A DNA stretch of 64,000 nt from Sinosporangium siamense (GTDB taxonomy: Bacteria; Actinomycetota; Actinomycetes; Streptosporangiales; Streptosporangiaceae), in NCBI RefSeq assembly GCF_016863435.1, contig NZ_BOOW01000013.1, forward strand, positions 62,001 through 126,000, given 5' to 3'. A program made the position numbers and the translations under genes. Below the pieces are notes generated by a model that did not search any database, had not been told where the DNA came from, and saw only the letters and a program-made list of their open reading frames with translations. Positions 37,896 to 47,742 of the stretch are shown here, one piece after another (position 1 is the stretch's first letter; every line of letters starts with the position of its first letter).

Positions 37896-38297
37896 CTAGG
37901 TCGTCGACGCGAGGCGGAGCGAGATCGAGTTAATGCAGTAACGGTCGTCGGTCGGTGTCGGGTAGCCCTCTCCGTGGAAGACGTGCCCCAGGTGGGAGTC
38001 GCAGCGGGCGCAGCGCACCTCGGTGCGCGTCATACCGTGTGATCTGTCCTCGATCAGCGTCACGGCCTCGGAGCGGCTCGGCTCGAAGAACGACGGCCAC
38101 CCGCAGTGGGAGTCGAATTTGGCCTCCGAGGCGAACAACTCGGCGCCGCACGCTCGGCAGGAATAGACACCGATCGTCTTGCTGTCGGTGTATTCCCCGG
38201 TGAACGGGCGCTCAGTGCCGGCCTCCCTGAGCACGTGATATTCCTCGGGAGACAGCTCGGCTCGCCACTCGGCGTCACTCTTGAACACCTTGTCCAT
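37896..38297 (-). CDS. msrB: Peptide-methionine (R)-S-oxide reductase
   Basis: 133 residues from ATG 38297. Two CxxC pairs (SCRACGAELF and RCARCDSHLG) bind structural zinc. The core motifs are GWPSFFEP, GHVFHGEG and the catalytic cysteine in RYCINSISL. It repairs methionine-R-sulfoxide in proteins using thioredoxin. It is a single gene, divergent from the LigD-type polymerase across 99 bases. Confidence 0.96.
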   Translation of the reverse strand: MDKVFKSDAEWRAELSPEEYHVLREAGTERPFTGEYTDSKTIGVYSCRACGAELFASEAKFDSHCGWPSFFEPSRSEAVTLIEDRSHGMTRTEVRCARCDSHLGHVFHGEGYPTPTDDRYCINSISLRLASTT

Positions 38298-38396
38298 GAG
38301 CTTTAGCCTACGGCTCCGGCGGATGTCGTACGGCCTCGGGGTATCCGGCCTCCGGGTTTCGGTTGGCCGGAGCCTGGTTAGGGTAGCGTCCGAAAT

Positions 38397-39404
38397 GTGG
38401 CATCGCCGTACATCGAACTTGACGCCGGGGGACGGACCATCAAGGTCAGCAACCCGGACAAGATCTATTTCCCAGACATCGGAGCGACCAAGCGGGAACT
38501 GGTCGAGTACTACATCAGCGTGGGTGAGGGGGCTGTGCGTGCCCTGCGCGACCGGCCGACCTATCTCAAGCGCCACCCCGACGGGGTGCAGACCGATGCC
38601 ATCTATCAGAAACGCCTGCCGGCCCGGCACCCCGAATGGATGCAAACGGTCACCGTACGGTTCCCCAGCGGGCGCAGCGCCGACGCCCTCCGGGTGACCG
38701 ATCCCGCCGACCTCGCCTACTGCGCGAACCTCGGCACCATCGACTTCCACCCCTGGCCCTGCCGAGCCGACGACCTCGACCATCCCGACGAGCTGCGCAT
38801 CGACGTCGACCCTCAGCCGGGAACGGGGTTCGAGGAGGCCAGGACGGTGGCCTTCGCCGTACACGACCTGCTGGGCGAGCTCGGCGTCACCGGGTTTCCC
38901 AAGACGTCGGGCAGCCGGGGCATCCACATCAACGTGCGCATCGAGCGCCGGTGGACCTTCACGGAGGTACGGCATGCGGCCATCGCCCTCGCCCGGGAGG
39001 TCGAGCGGCGTCTGCCGGATCTCGTCACCTCGGCCTGGTGGAAGGAGGAACGTGGGGAAAAGGTGTTCATCGATTACAACCAGAACGCCCGGGACCGTAC
39101 GGTCGCCAGTGCCTACTCGGTCAGGGCCAGGCCGCACGCGCCCGTCTCCACGCCTGTGACGTGGGAGGAGCTGCGGACTGTGGATCCCGCGTCCTTTGAT
39201 CTGCGCACTGTGCCGGTGCGGTTCGCGGAGCTTGGGGATGTGCACGCGGCCATCGACGATCGGGCGTTCTCCTTGGATGCGCTGCTGGAGTGGTATGAGG
39301 TGGATGAGCGGGGGGATATGCCTTATCCGCCTAACTATCCGAAGATGCCTGGCGAACCGCGGCGCGTACAGCCGAGCAAGAGGAAGCGCGAAGGCGGCGC
39401 TTAG
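38397..39404 (+). CDS. LigD-type polymerase/primase (stand-alone Prim-Pol, NHEJ-related)
   Basis: 335 residues from GTG 38397. It is an archaeo-eukaryotic primase-type polymerase domain found fused in LigD or free-standing in actinobacteria. Metal ligands are D136 and D138 (RIDVDPQPGTGF) and D226 (VFIDYNQNARDRT), and the nucleotide-binding loop is SGSRGIHINVRIE. It fills or primes DNA ends during non-homologous end joining or excision repair. The ligase at 41527-42606 lies nearby on the other strand; Ku is not in the window. Confidence 0.92.
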   Translation: MASPYIELDAGGRTIKVSNPDKIYFPDIGATKRELVEYYISVGEGAVRALRDRPTYLKRHPDGVQTDAIYQKRLPARHPEWMQTVTVRFPSGRSADALRVTDPADLAYCANLGTIDFHPWPCRADDLDHPDELRIDVDPQPGTGFEEARTVAFAVHDLLGELGVTGFPKTSGSRGIHINVRIERRWTFTEVRHAAIALAREVERRLPDLVTSAWWKEERGEKVFIDYNQNARDRTVASAYSVRARPHAPVSTPVTWEELRTVDPASFDLRTVPVRFAELGDVHAAIDDRAFSLDALLEWYEVDERGDMPYPPNYPKMPGEPRRVQPSKRKREGGA

Positions 39405-39459
39405 GCGGGTGAGCTTGCTGCTCTGCTGGAGTTGATCCGACGGCGGGAGTATTCACCGC

Positions 39460-39590
39460 GCGGACTCGCCAGGTGGGTTCGCCATGTGGGCTCACTTGGC
39501 GGACTTGTCGTGTGGGCTCGCCGTGCGGGCTCACTGCGCGGAGTCATCGTGCGGGGCTCAGTTGGCGGACTCATCGTGTGGACTCACCAT
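39460..39590 (+). repeat. 13-base minisatellite, ten tandem units
   Basis: Ten consecutive units of 13 bases (one of 14, at 39551-39564) with consensus close to GYGGRCTCRYYRT, for example GTGGGCTCACTTG, GTGGGCTCGCCGT and GCGGACTCATCGT. Unit starts are 39460, 39473, 39486, 39499, 39512, 39525, 39538, 39551, 39565 and 39578. The period is not a multiple of three, so it is not a coding repeat. It lies between the polymerase and the secreted-protein genes. Confidence 0.85.
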
Positions 39591-39594
39591 GGGG

Positions 39595-39971
39595 TCCTCT
39601 GCCTGGGGCGAGGGCCCCGTTTTGGGGCCCGGGCCGATCTTTCTCATCTGTTGATATCGGTTTTCGGGACAAATGGCATTATTTGATGAGTGGCTATAAT
39701 TCACGCTCCCGAGAAAGGGTGAACTTAATCCCTTTACCGTGCCCGGCTTTTGATATACGTTTGTCGGCGACGGGGAGTTGTTCGGGGCGGGGGTTCCGAG
39801 GACGGCCGAACGGGATCGGCCGCGGGGCAAATCCATTGGTAAGGCTTCTTTGTGATTTTCGCGGTCTCGTGACCGATCTTATAGGCGCGTCTGAGCCGGC
39901 GTGGTTCCGCCTGTTCTGTCGTGCATTTCAATGGGAACAGGTGGTTCGCGAGTCTTAGAAAGGATTCGACG
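39595..39971 (+). promoter_or_regulatory. Hairpin and promoter region before the secreted-protein pair
   Basis: A hairpin GGGCCCC (39612-39618) / GGGGCCC (39624-39630) with a T-rich loop follows the minisatellite and may terminate upstream transcription. The region then becomes clearly AT-richer (39650-39760). A perfect TATAAT stands at 39695-39700, without an obvious -35 box at normal spacing, so promoter strength and exact position are uncertain. No gene is seen. Confidence 0.45.
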
Positions 39972-40436
39972 GTGAAGAAGACATTGCCGTGGCTATCCGG
40001 GTTGTCGGCCCTGTTGGCCGCCTTCCTGGTCACCCCTCACGCCGCCACGGGCACCGACGGGTCGCACGCGCCGTGGACGGCGGACCGCCGCCACTGTGTG
40101 GTCGACATGACCAACAACCAGCAGATTTCCTGCTACAAAACCGCCGCCCAGGTCGGCGCCGCCATTGACGCGGGCATCATCGGCATCGGCTACAGCGGGT
40201 TCGACTACCAGGGCCCGTCCCTCACCTTCGTGGGAAACCGCAGGTGCACTCCGACCCTCGCCGATGTGGACCACGAGGCCAGGTTCCCCTTCCTGCTCGC
40301 CATCAACTCCTTCCGCACATTCGCTAGTTGCCGCTCTAATCTCTCCGACCGTGCGGGGAGGGAAACCGGCTATCGCATCGACCACCCAAACCTGGGTCAA
40401 CTCGGCGGAATGATAGTGCGCATCCGCTGGAGTTGA
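39972..40436 (+). CDS. Secreted four-cysteine protein, beta/gamma-crystallin-like
   Basis: 154 residues from GTG 39972, with GAAAGGA upstream. The signal peptide is about 1-26 (ALLAAFLVTPHAA). The mature part has four cysteines (C42, C54, C92, C120) and the pattern CVVD, then YSGFDYQGPSLTFVG, ending in a Gly-Gly-x-I-x-R-I-R-W-S segment. This resembles small secreted beta/gamma-crystallin or peptidase-inhibitor-like proteins of actinomycetes. It is paralogous to the next gene, with C42 and C54 at identical positions. Function unknown; extracellular. Confidence 0.75.
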   Translation: MKKTLPWLSGLSALLAAFLVTPHAATGTDGSHAPWTADRRHCVVDMTNNQQISCYKTAAQVGAAIDAGIIGIGYSGFDYQGPSLTFVGNRRCTPTLADVDHEARFPFLLAINSFRTFASCRSNLSDRAGRETGYRIDHPNLGQLGGMIVRIRWS

Positions 40437-40618
40437 TTTCCGGTAAACCGTGAAATAACCGCGTGGAGTGGTTGATCTGTCATGCCCTCACGCGACCTGC
40501 CTTTCCCGTGAACCGATTCTTCACGAGAACACTGACTTTCCTTCCCCCGCGGCACGAGTGTGTGCCGCATGCAGTGAAGTCCCGAGCGAGGAGACTCGCA
40601 CCCCAGGAAAGGAACACC

Positions 40619-41236
40619 ATGAGTTCAAGGAAGCGATCGCTGGCGTGGCTGGCGAGTGCGGCAGCCCTCACGACCGCCGCTCTGACGGCCCCCGTTCCGG
40701 CGAGTGCCGCCGAGCCCGGCACGCCGGCCGAGGGCGACCACTGTGTGGTCAACCTGTCCAAGAACAACAAGACGACCTGTTTCGGCAGCTTCACCGCGGC
40801 CATCGCCGCCGCGACCGGCGGCGCCATCACCAACGCCCCGGCCGACCCGGCGGAGGCCGTCAACGACGCGGCGTTCAACGCGCAGCTCAAGCCGTCGGGC
40901 AAGGGGGAGAGCGCCGCCGATGCCGGGGCGTCCTCGGCCCGCCGCCAGCAGGTCATCGGCATCGAATATCAGCACTCGAACCACCAGGGCGCGTCCTACA
41001 CGTTCACCGGCAACCGCAACTGCACCGGTCCGACCACCGACGTGGACTTCTGGTTCGCCTTCCCCGGCGGATCCCCGTGGCACGACATCATCTCGTCGTT
41101 CCGCAACTACTCCAACTGCTTCACCGCCCACTACGAACACTCCAACTTCACCGGCCGTTCGACCCCCTACCAGGACGACCGTGACTACATCGGCGACTAC
41201 TTGAACGACCGGACCTCCTCCCTCCGCTGGAGCTGA
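40619..41236 (+). CDS. Secreted four-cysteine protein, larger paralogue
   Basis: 205 residues from ATG 40619, with AGGAAAGGA upstream. The signal peptide runs to ASA at about 30. The mature part has C42, C54, C135 and C167; relative to its neighbour it carries an insertion of about 45 residues (about 64-110, Ala/Gly/Asn-rich) between the second and third cysteines. HSNHQGASYTFTGNRNC, then HSNFTGRSTPYQDD and the end SSLRWS suggest two crystallin-type motifs. Produced by tandem duplication with the preceding gene; 182 bases separate them. Confidence 0.8.
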   Translation: MSSRKRSLAWLASAAALTTAALTAPVPASAAEPGTPAEGDHCVVNLSKNNKTTCFGSFTAAIAAATGGAITNAPADPAEAVNDAAFNAQLKPSGKGESAADAGASSARRQQVIGIEYQHSNHQGASYTFTGNRNCTGPTTDVDFWFAFPGGSPWHDIISSFRNYSNCFTAHYEHSNFTGRSTPYQDDRDYIGDYLNDRTSSLRWS

Positions 41237-41241
41237 CCCGG

Positions 41242-41327
41242 ACAGCGCTCCTGAAAACAGCGCCCCTCAAACAGCGCTCCCTAAATAGCGCCCATTAAAC
41301 AACGCCCCTCAAACAGCGCCCCGCTGG
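41242..41327 (+). repeat. Approximately 14-base minisatellite, six units
   Basis: Imperfect tandem units of 13-15 bases (ACAGCGCTCCTGAAA, ACAGCGCCCCTCAA, ACAGCGCTCCCTAAA, TAGCGCCCATTAA, ACAACGCCCCTCAA, ACAGCGCCCCGCTGG) begin six bases after the stop of the secreted protein gene. The unit is unrelated to the 13-base repeat at 39460-39590. Confidence 0.8.
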
Positions 41328-41394
41328 ACAGGTGCCGACCGGTAGGCGCCCAACCGGAAGAGCGCTAGAGGAAAAGCACGCCTGACGCAAAACG

Positions 41395-41430
41395 CCCGGG
41401 GTGTGAAGGCCGACGGCCTTCGCACCCCGG
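41395..41430. terminator. Strong hairpin between convergent genes
   Basis: CCGGGGTGTGAAGGCC pairs with GGCCTTCGCACCCCGG (one mismatch) around a short loop. This long stem separates the secreted-protein gene from the convergent ligase gene and probably terminates both. Confidence 0.75.
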
Positions 41431-41526
41431 TGCGCGTCGATATGCATCCGACGCCATGTCGGCGCAATGTCGTCAAGTCTCCCGCGCTCCTTGAGACCCT
41501 GCGGTTCCGCTTCTACCCGCAGGCCC

Positions 41527-42606
41527 CTAACGGGCCAGGATGGCGTCCAGGTCGTAGCCCAGAGGGCGTTCGAGCTGCTCATACGTGCACGACTCCGGGG
41601 TACGGTCGGTGCGCCAGCGGCGGAAGCGGGCCGTGTGGCGGAACCGGTCACCCTCCATGTGGTCATAGGCCACCTCGACCACCAGTTCCGGCCGGAGCGG
41701 GACGAAGGACAGGTCCTTCTTCCCCGTCCACCGCGACACCGCCCCCGGTAGGCGCTGCCCCACCGGCTGCTCCGCCCACGCCCCCCACGGGTGCTCGGCC
41801 AGATCGGTCGTGACGTACGGCGCGAGCTCGGTGACGAGTTCCGCGCGGCGGGCCATGGAGAAGGCGGCGGCCACCCCGATGTGGTGCAGCAAGCCGGCCT
41901 CGTCGTACAACCCGAGGAGCAGGGAGCCGACGACCGGGCCGCTCTTGTGCTGACGGTAGCCGGCGACGACGACGTCCGCCGTACGCTCGTGTTTGACCTT
42001 GAACATGACCCGTTTGTCCGGCATATAGCCTATGTGGCCGGGTTTGACGACAAGGCCGTCGATGCCGGCGCCTTCGAAGATCTCAAACCACTCGGCCGCC
42101 TGCTCGTCGTTGGTGGTGGCGGGCGTCAGCCGTACGCTCCGGTCGGCGACATCGCCCACGCCGGGCTCGAAGAGGGACCGCAGCCGGGCGCGGCGCTCGG
42201 AGAAAGGAGCGTCCATGAGGTCTTCGTCCCCGACAGCGAGCAGGTCGAAGGCGATAAACCACGCCGGGGTCTCCTGGGCGAGCAGCCGTACGCGGGACTC
42301 GGCGGGGTGGATGCGGTTCTGCAGGGAGTCGAAGTCGAGCTCCCGGCCGCGCTTGATCACGATCTCGCCGTCGATGACCACCCGCTCCGGCAGCTCACGC
42401 CGGATGGCGTTGAGCAACTCGGGAAAATAGCGGGTGAAGGGCCGCTCGTTGCGGCTGCCGAGGTGCACTTCGTCCCCGTCGCGGAACAGCACACAGCGAA
42501 AGCCATCCCATTTCGGCTCGTAATAGAGTGTGCCGTCCTGTGGCGGCACGGTCTTGATGGACTTGGCCAGCATCGGTGAGATTGGTGGGAGGACCGGCAG
42601 GTCCAT
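41527..42606 (-). CDS. ATP-dependent DNA ligase (LigC/LigD ligase type)
   Basis: 359 residues from ATG 42606. The nucleotidyltransferase motif I is EPKWDGFR with the adenylated Lys32; DGEIVI and IDGLVVKPG are motifs III and IV, and MFKVKHERTADVVVAG is motif V. An OB-fold domain follows and the protein lacks the polymerase and nuclease domains of full LigD. It joins nicked DNA in end joining or excision repair, probably with the stand-alone polymerase encoded 2 kb away. It starts four bases after the upstream reductase gene stop, so the two form an operon. Confidence 0.92.
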   Translation of the reverse strand: MDLPVLPPISPMLAKSIKTVPPQDGTLYYEPKWDGFRCVLFRDGDEVHLGSRNERPFTRYFPELLNAIRRELPERVVIDGEIVIKRGRELDFDSLQNRIHPAESRVRLLAQETPAWFIAFDLLAVGDEDLMDAPFSERRARLRSLFEPGVGDVADRSVRLTPATTNDEQAAEWFEIFEGAGIDGLVVKPGHIGYMPDKRVMFKVKHERTADVVVAGYRQHKSGPVVGSLLLGLYDEAGLLHHIGVAAAFSMARRAELVTELAPYVTTDLAEHPWGAWAEQPVGQRLPGAVSRWTGKKDLSFVPLRPELVVEVAYDHMEGDRFRHTARFRRWRTDRTPESCTYEQLERPLGYDLDAILAR

Positions 42607-42609
42607 GGT

Positions 42610-43329
42610 TCACCCCCGGACATACTTACAGAAGAGGAAACCCTCCTCTTCCAACACATGTGCCAGATCCATGGTGACCTGGCAGTTCTCTCCGTTCAGG
42701 ATGCGTGACGCGCCGCCGCCGAGGACCATCGGGCTGAGGGTCAGGCAGAGTTCGTCAAGCACTCCCGCGGTCGTGAGCTGGGCGTTCACCCGGGGGCCAC
42801 CCTCGCAGAGCACTCGGGTGAGCTCGCGTGCGTGCAGTTCGGCGACCGCGCGGGCGAGATCGACTCGCTCCTCGCCCACGATGATCACATCGGCCGTCTT
42901 GGCCGCCTCACGCCTGCGGTCGGCCGGGGCCGCCTCGCAGGTGAGCACGATGGTGCGCGCGTACGGCTCGGCATCGGCGAACAAGGGGCTGCCGAGGTCG
43001 AGGTCCAGACGGCGGGTGATCACCGCGATGGGGGGAGCGGGCGGGCGCCCGGCGCGGAGCTCCTCCCAGGAGCCGCGTGGCCGGGTCGGGCGGTAGCCCT
43101 CGGTGCGCACGGTCGAGGCGCCGACCAAGATCACATCGGCGAGGCCCCGCAGTACCCCGAAGATTCTCCTGTCGCCCTTGCTCGACAACCCCCCGGACAG
43201 CCCCTTCACCCACGCCGCCCCGTCGGCGCTCGCCACCATGTTGACCCGTAGCCATGGCCGCTCCTCCGGATAGGCGTAGGCCAGCGGGATGTCCACATCG
43301 TCGTCGGGTTCTGGAAGGAGTCTGCGCAC
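42610..43329 (-). CDS. Pyrimidine reductase / dihydrofolate-reductase-like protein (RibD C-terminal family)
   Basis: 239 residues from GTG 43329, with AAGG seven bases upstream. The fold is that of the RibD C-terminal reductase: VNMVASADGAAWVKG at the N-terminus, VILVGASTVRTEGYRP, and VLCEGGPRVNAQL near the substrate site. It probably reduces a pyrimidine or related substrate with NADPH, but the true substrate is not known for these stand-alone paralogues. It lies three bases upstream of the ligase gene; the reason for this pairing is unclear. Confidence 0.85.
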   Translation of the reverse strand: MRRLLPEPDDDVDIPLAYAYPEERPWLRVNMVASADGAAWVKGLSGGLSSKGDRRIFGVLRGLADVILVGASTVRTEGYRPTRPRGSWEELRAGRPPAPPIAVITRRLDLDLGSPLFADAEPYARTIVLTCEAAPADRRREAAKTADVIIVGEERVDLARAVAELHARELTRVLCEGGPRVNAQLTTAGVLDELCLTLSPMVLGGGASRILNGENCQVTMDLAHVLEEEGFLFCKYVRG

Positions 43330-43493
43330 CTGTCCACCTTGGCATATGTGTGGTGTGGTCCATGTATCCAGGTCCGGGTGCGTGGTGCTGGATACCGGTT
43401 TGGTGTAGGCGCTGACGAGGGGTGAGGCTAGCGCGTAGCGTTACGGCTCCGATGCGGGGTGTACACGGTTTACGGCCGGACGGGGGCGACGCG

Positions 43494-43892
43494 GTGTTGA
43501 GAATGGTCACGTTGGTGATGTGGCTGGTGACCGCGACGGTCGGGGTGCATCTGCTCTATCTGTGGCTTACGGGTGGCGGGTTGCGGCAGCAGGCCGCGAA
43601 GGTCACCCGGTTTCCGACCACCTTGGTCTTCTCGCATCCGACGCTGGCGGTGACGGCCCTTGGGGCGTGGATCGCCTATCTCATCACCTTCGATCGGCTT
43701 CTGGCCTGGGTGGCGTTCGGGGTGCTGACCGTTTCGGCTCTGCTGGGGTTCACGATGTTCACCCGGTGGCTGGGCGGGGGGCGGCACGCGAAGGGGGCGG
43801 AGAAGCGGTTCCCTGTGGTGTCGGTGGTGTTGCATGGGTGTGCTGGAGTGACCACATTTATTTTGGTGTTGTTAAGTGCTGTTGGGCCCTGA
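43494..43892 (+). CDS. Small four-helix membrane protein
   Basis: 132 residues from GTG 43494 (alternatives TTG 43497 and ATG 43503). Four hydrophobic segments are visible (LVMWLVTATVGVHLLYLWL, LVFSHPTLAVTALGAWIAYL, LLAWVAFGVLTVSALLGF, VVSVVLHGCAGVTTFILVLL). The histidines in FSHPTLAV and VVLHGCAG resemble heme-binding positions in small cytochrome-b-like membrane proteins, but this is only suggestive. No family is named with confidence. Confidence 0.7.
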   Translation: MLRMVTLVMWLVTATVGVHLLYLWLTGGGLRQQAAKVTRFPTTLVFSHPTLAVTALGAWIAYLITFDRLLAWVAFGVLTVSALLGFTMFTRWLGGGRHAKGAEKRFPVVSVVLHGCAGVTTFILVLLSAVGP

Positions 43893-44120
43893 CTGGGGGG
43901 ACCTAAAGGCCACTGGGTGAATTGTCGAGAGATGCGCTTGGCGTGCTGCTTGCGTGGTGTGGCGGGTTATGAAAAGTGAATAACTCTCCGATCCGGCCTT
44001 ACGCTGCGAACTTGAGTGGCGAACTTTCACTAATACCTTGTTGTGGCGATATTTCCTGATAGAGGATGAGGCTTGCGCTATCGGGGTGTCAGTCAACCCC
44101 CACGGAAGGAAGAGTTCACC

Positions 44121-44927
44121 ATGTCATCCCCCGCTCCTCCGGTCATCCTCACCGTGAAGAACTTCATCGACCTCGTCACCGAGTGGGCCGAGAACAACCA
44201 GAGCGACATCGCCGACTCGTGGTCGGCGGTGGAGGGCTGGGAGCTCTGGGCACAGATCGAACTACAGAAGTTCATCACCCGGAAACGCCGAGGTGCCGAT
44301 ATCGGAAAGCCGACCAAGGTCTACATCGACTCCGGAGAGAAGTGTGACTTCGTTCTCAATCAGAACACCACGGATGACAGAGCGCAGATGGCCATCATCG
44401 AGATCAAGGCCCAGTCCATGGGTAGCTATCGGAGTTTCGGCGCAAATTTCCTCAGCGACCTAGAAAAGTTAGACAACGTCACGTGGAGCTGGCGCAAGGC
44501 ACGTCGCGTCGCGTTGGGGTTCTTCTTCACGAAGGACGTGGGCACCGCCTACGCGGCCGCCACTCCTCTGGCCGCCGTCAACTTCGCCACTCTCCTGAGC
44601 AACTATCACCGGGTCTTCTTCTCGCGCAGGCTTCAGCCCGTGGTGCTCGCACCTGGTGACCTGAACACCCGCCGCCGGGAGATCACCCGTGACCCCGGCG
44701 AGGCTCACGACAGCGACGACAACCCCTTCATGGTCTACGAGCTCGGCATGGTGTGGCGCGACCTCGGGCCGACACCGGACTCGGACTATGAGTCCGACTC
44801 CGACAGCGGAAGCTCCAGCTCTTCCAGCTCCAGCTCCTCCAGTTCCAGCTCTTCGAGCTCAAGCTCCAGCTCAAGCTCGAAATCGTGGAGCAGCTCGTCG
44901 AGCTCCAGCATGGACATCGACGACTAG
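44121..44927 (+). CDS. PD-(D/E)XK nuclease-like protein with poly-serine C-terminal tail
   Basis: 268 residues from ATG 44121, with GGAAGGA upstream. Residues 35-100 look like a restriction-endonuclease-like core: an acidic residue in the helix GWELWAQIELQKF (E47), a variable strand region, then KCDFVLNQ (D76) and AIIEIKAQS (E94-x-K96). That is the D...ExK metal-binding pattern. The middle part (110-225) is ordinary globular sequence. From residue 216 the chain becomes acidic (DSDYESDSDSG), then has 23 consecutive serines (231-253), K-S-W, seven more serines and the end MDIDD. The serine codons are mixed (AGC, TCC, TCT, TCG, TCA, AGT). No close family is recognised. It is a lone gene followed by a hairpin and a small secreted peptide. 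Confidence 0.65.
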   Translation: MSSPAPPVILTVKNFIDLVTEWAENNQSDIADSWSAVEGWELWAQIELQKFITRKRRGADIGKPTKVYIDSGEKCDFVLNQNTTDDRAQMAIIEIKAQSMGSYRSFGANFLSDLEKLDNVTWSWRKARRVALGFFFTKDVGTAYAAATPLAAVNFATLLSNYHRVFFSRRLQPVVLAPGDLNTRRREITRDPGEAHDSDDNPFMVYELGMVWRDLGPTPDSDYESDSDSGSSSSSSSSSSSSSSSSSSSSSSSKSWSSSSSSSMDIDD

Positions 44928-45048
44928 CTCAAGACGATTCACGGCCGGCATGACCGGTTGCGGGGCACCACGACCCTCCTCGACATGACCCGCCATCGGC
45001 TCCCGCGTCCCGCAGGCCGCCGGAGCAGGTTCCTCCTGCCCGGGTGCG

Positions 45049-45071
45049 GCGGTGCCACCTGGTGGCGCCGC
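45049..45071 (+). terminator. Hairpin downstream of the poly-serine gene
   Basis: GCGGTGCCACC (45049-45059) and GGTGGCGCCGC (45061-45071) form an 11-base-pair stem with one mismatch, 120 bases after the stop. No T-run follows. Confidence 0.4.
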
Positions 45072-45197
45072 TGCGGCTGCCGGGGTGTGCGGCTGTTGTG
45101 TTCGCCGGCTCCGCCCGCAGTGGCTGTACGGAGAACCTTCAGATCGGAGACACAGTGGGAAGTGTGAGCTGAATCCCAGATTCCGAGGAGGTATGCG

Positions 45198-45407
45198 ATG
45201 AGATTCGCTCGGCGGGCCATCGCAACCGGACTTTCCGCGGCTGCGCTGCCGGCCGCGGCGCCCACCGGGGCGTCCGCGGACGCGGCCGGTTCGACGTCGT
45301 GCGTCGGCCAGGAGGGCGGGTTGTGCGCCAGGGCCCTGTCACGAGGGGGCTACCAGGCGGCCTACCGGAGGGAAACCCGTCCCGCCCCTTCCCGTGTGAA
45401 GGGCTGA
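45198..45407 (+). CDS. Small secreted peptide with two cysteines
   Basis: 69 residues from ATG 45198, with an excellent GAGGAGG ribosome-binding site. Residues 1-27 form a signal peptide (basic start RFARRAIA, hydrophobic core, cleavage after ASA). The mature peptide of about 42 residues has two cysteines (C35, C43; CVGQEGGLC), which may form a disulfide loop, and a basic end. No family is recognised. It ends eight bases from the convergent glgX stop. Confidence 0.6.
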   Translation: MRFARRAIATGLSAAALPAAAPTGASADAAGSTSCVGQEGGLCARALSRGGYQAAYRRETRPAPSRVKG

Positions 45408-45415
45408 GCCCGCCG

Positions 45416-47545
<2,130 letters not shown>

Positions 47546-47742
47546 CCATTGTCCTCGCCCGGACCCGCCCGCGCGGCCAATCCTCGCGAGACACGCCCGT
47601 GCTTCTCAGGCAGACATGCCCGCGAGGGCGCGAGGATCAACCGCGTCGGCGCGTGTCCTCGGCGGGCAGTCCGCGCGTGGCGCGCCCGTGCCCGGGCCGG
47701 TCCGCCTGTGGCGGTCGCGACGCCCGGGCACGGCGCGGCGGA

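Noticed and set aside
39460-39590. CRISPR array
   Set aside because: Units are contiguous 13-base repeats with no spacers and no cas genes nearby.
39432-39686. 84-codon ORF across the 13-base minisatellite
   Set aside because: Open only because the repeat lacks stops in this frame; the minus strand is also open, and the repeat period is not codon-based.
44806-44927. Poly-serine tail as a sequencing or simple-repeat artefact
   Set aside because: Serine codons are mixed (AGC, TCC, TCT, TCG, TCA, AGT), the frame is kept to a sensible acidic end, and the upstream domain is intact.
44939-45265. Minus-strand 108-codon frame behind the poly-serine gene
   Set aside because: No ribosome-binding site or motif; it lies antisense to a well-supported secreted peptide gene.
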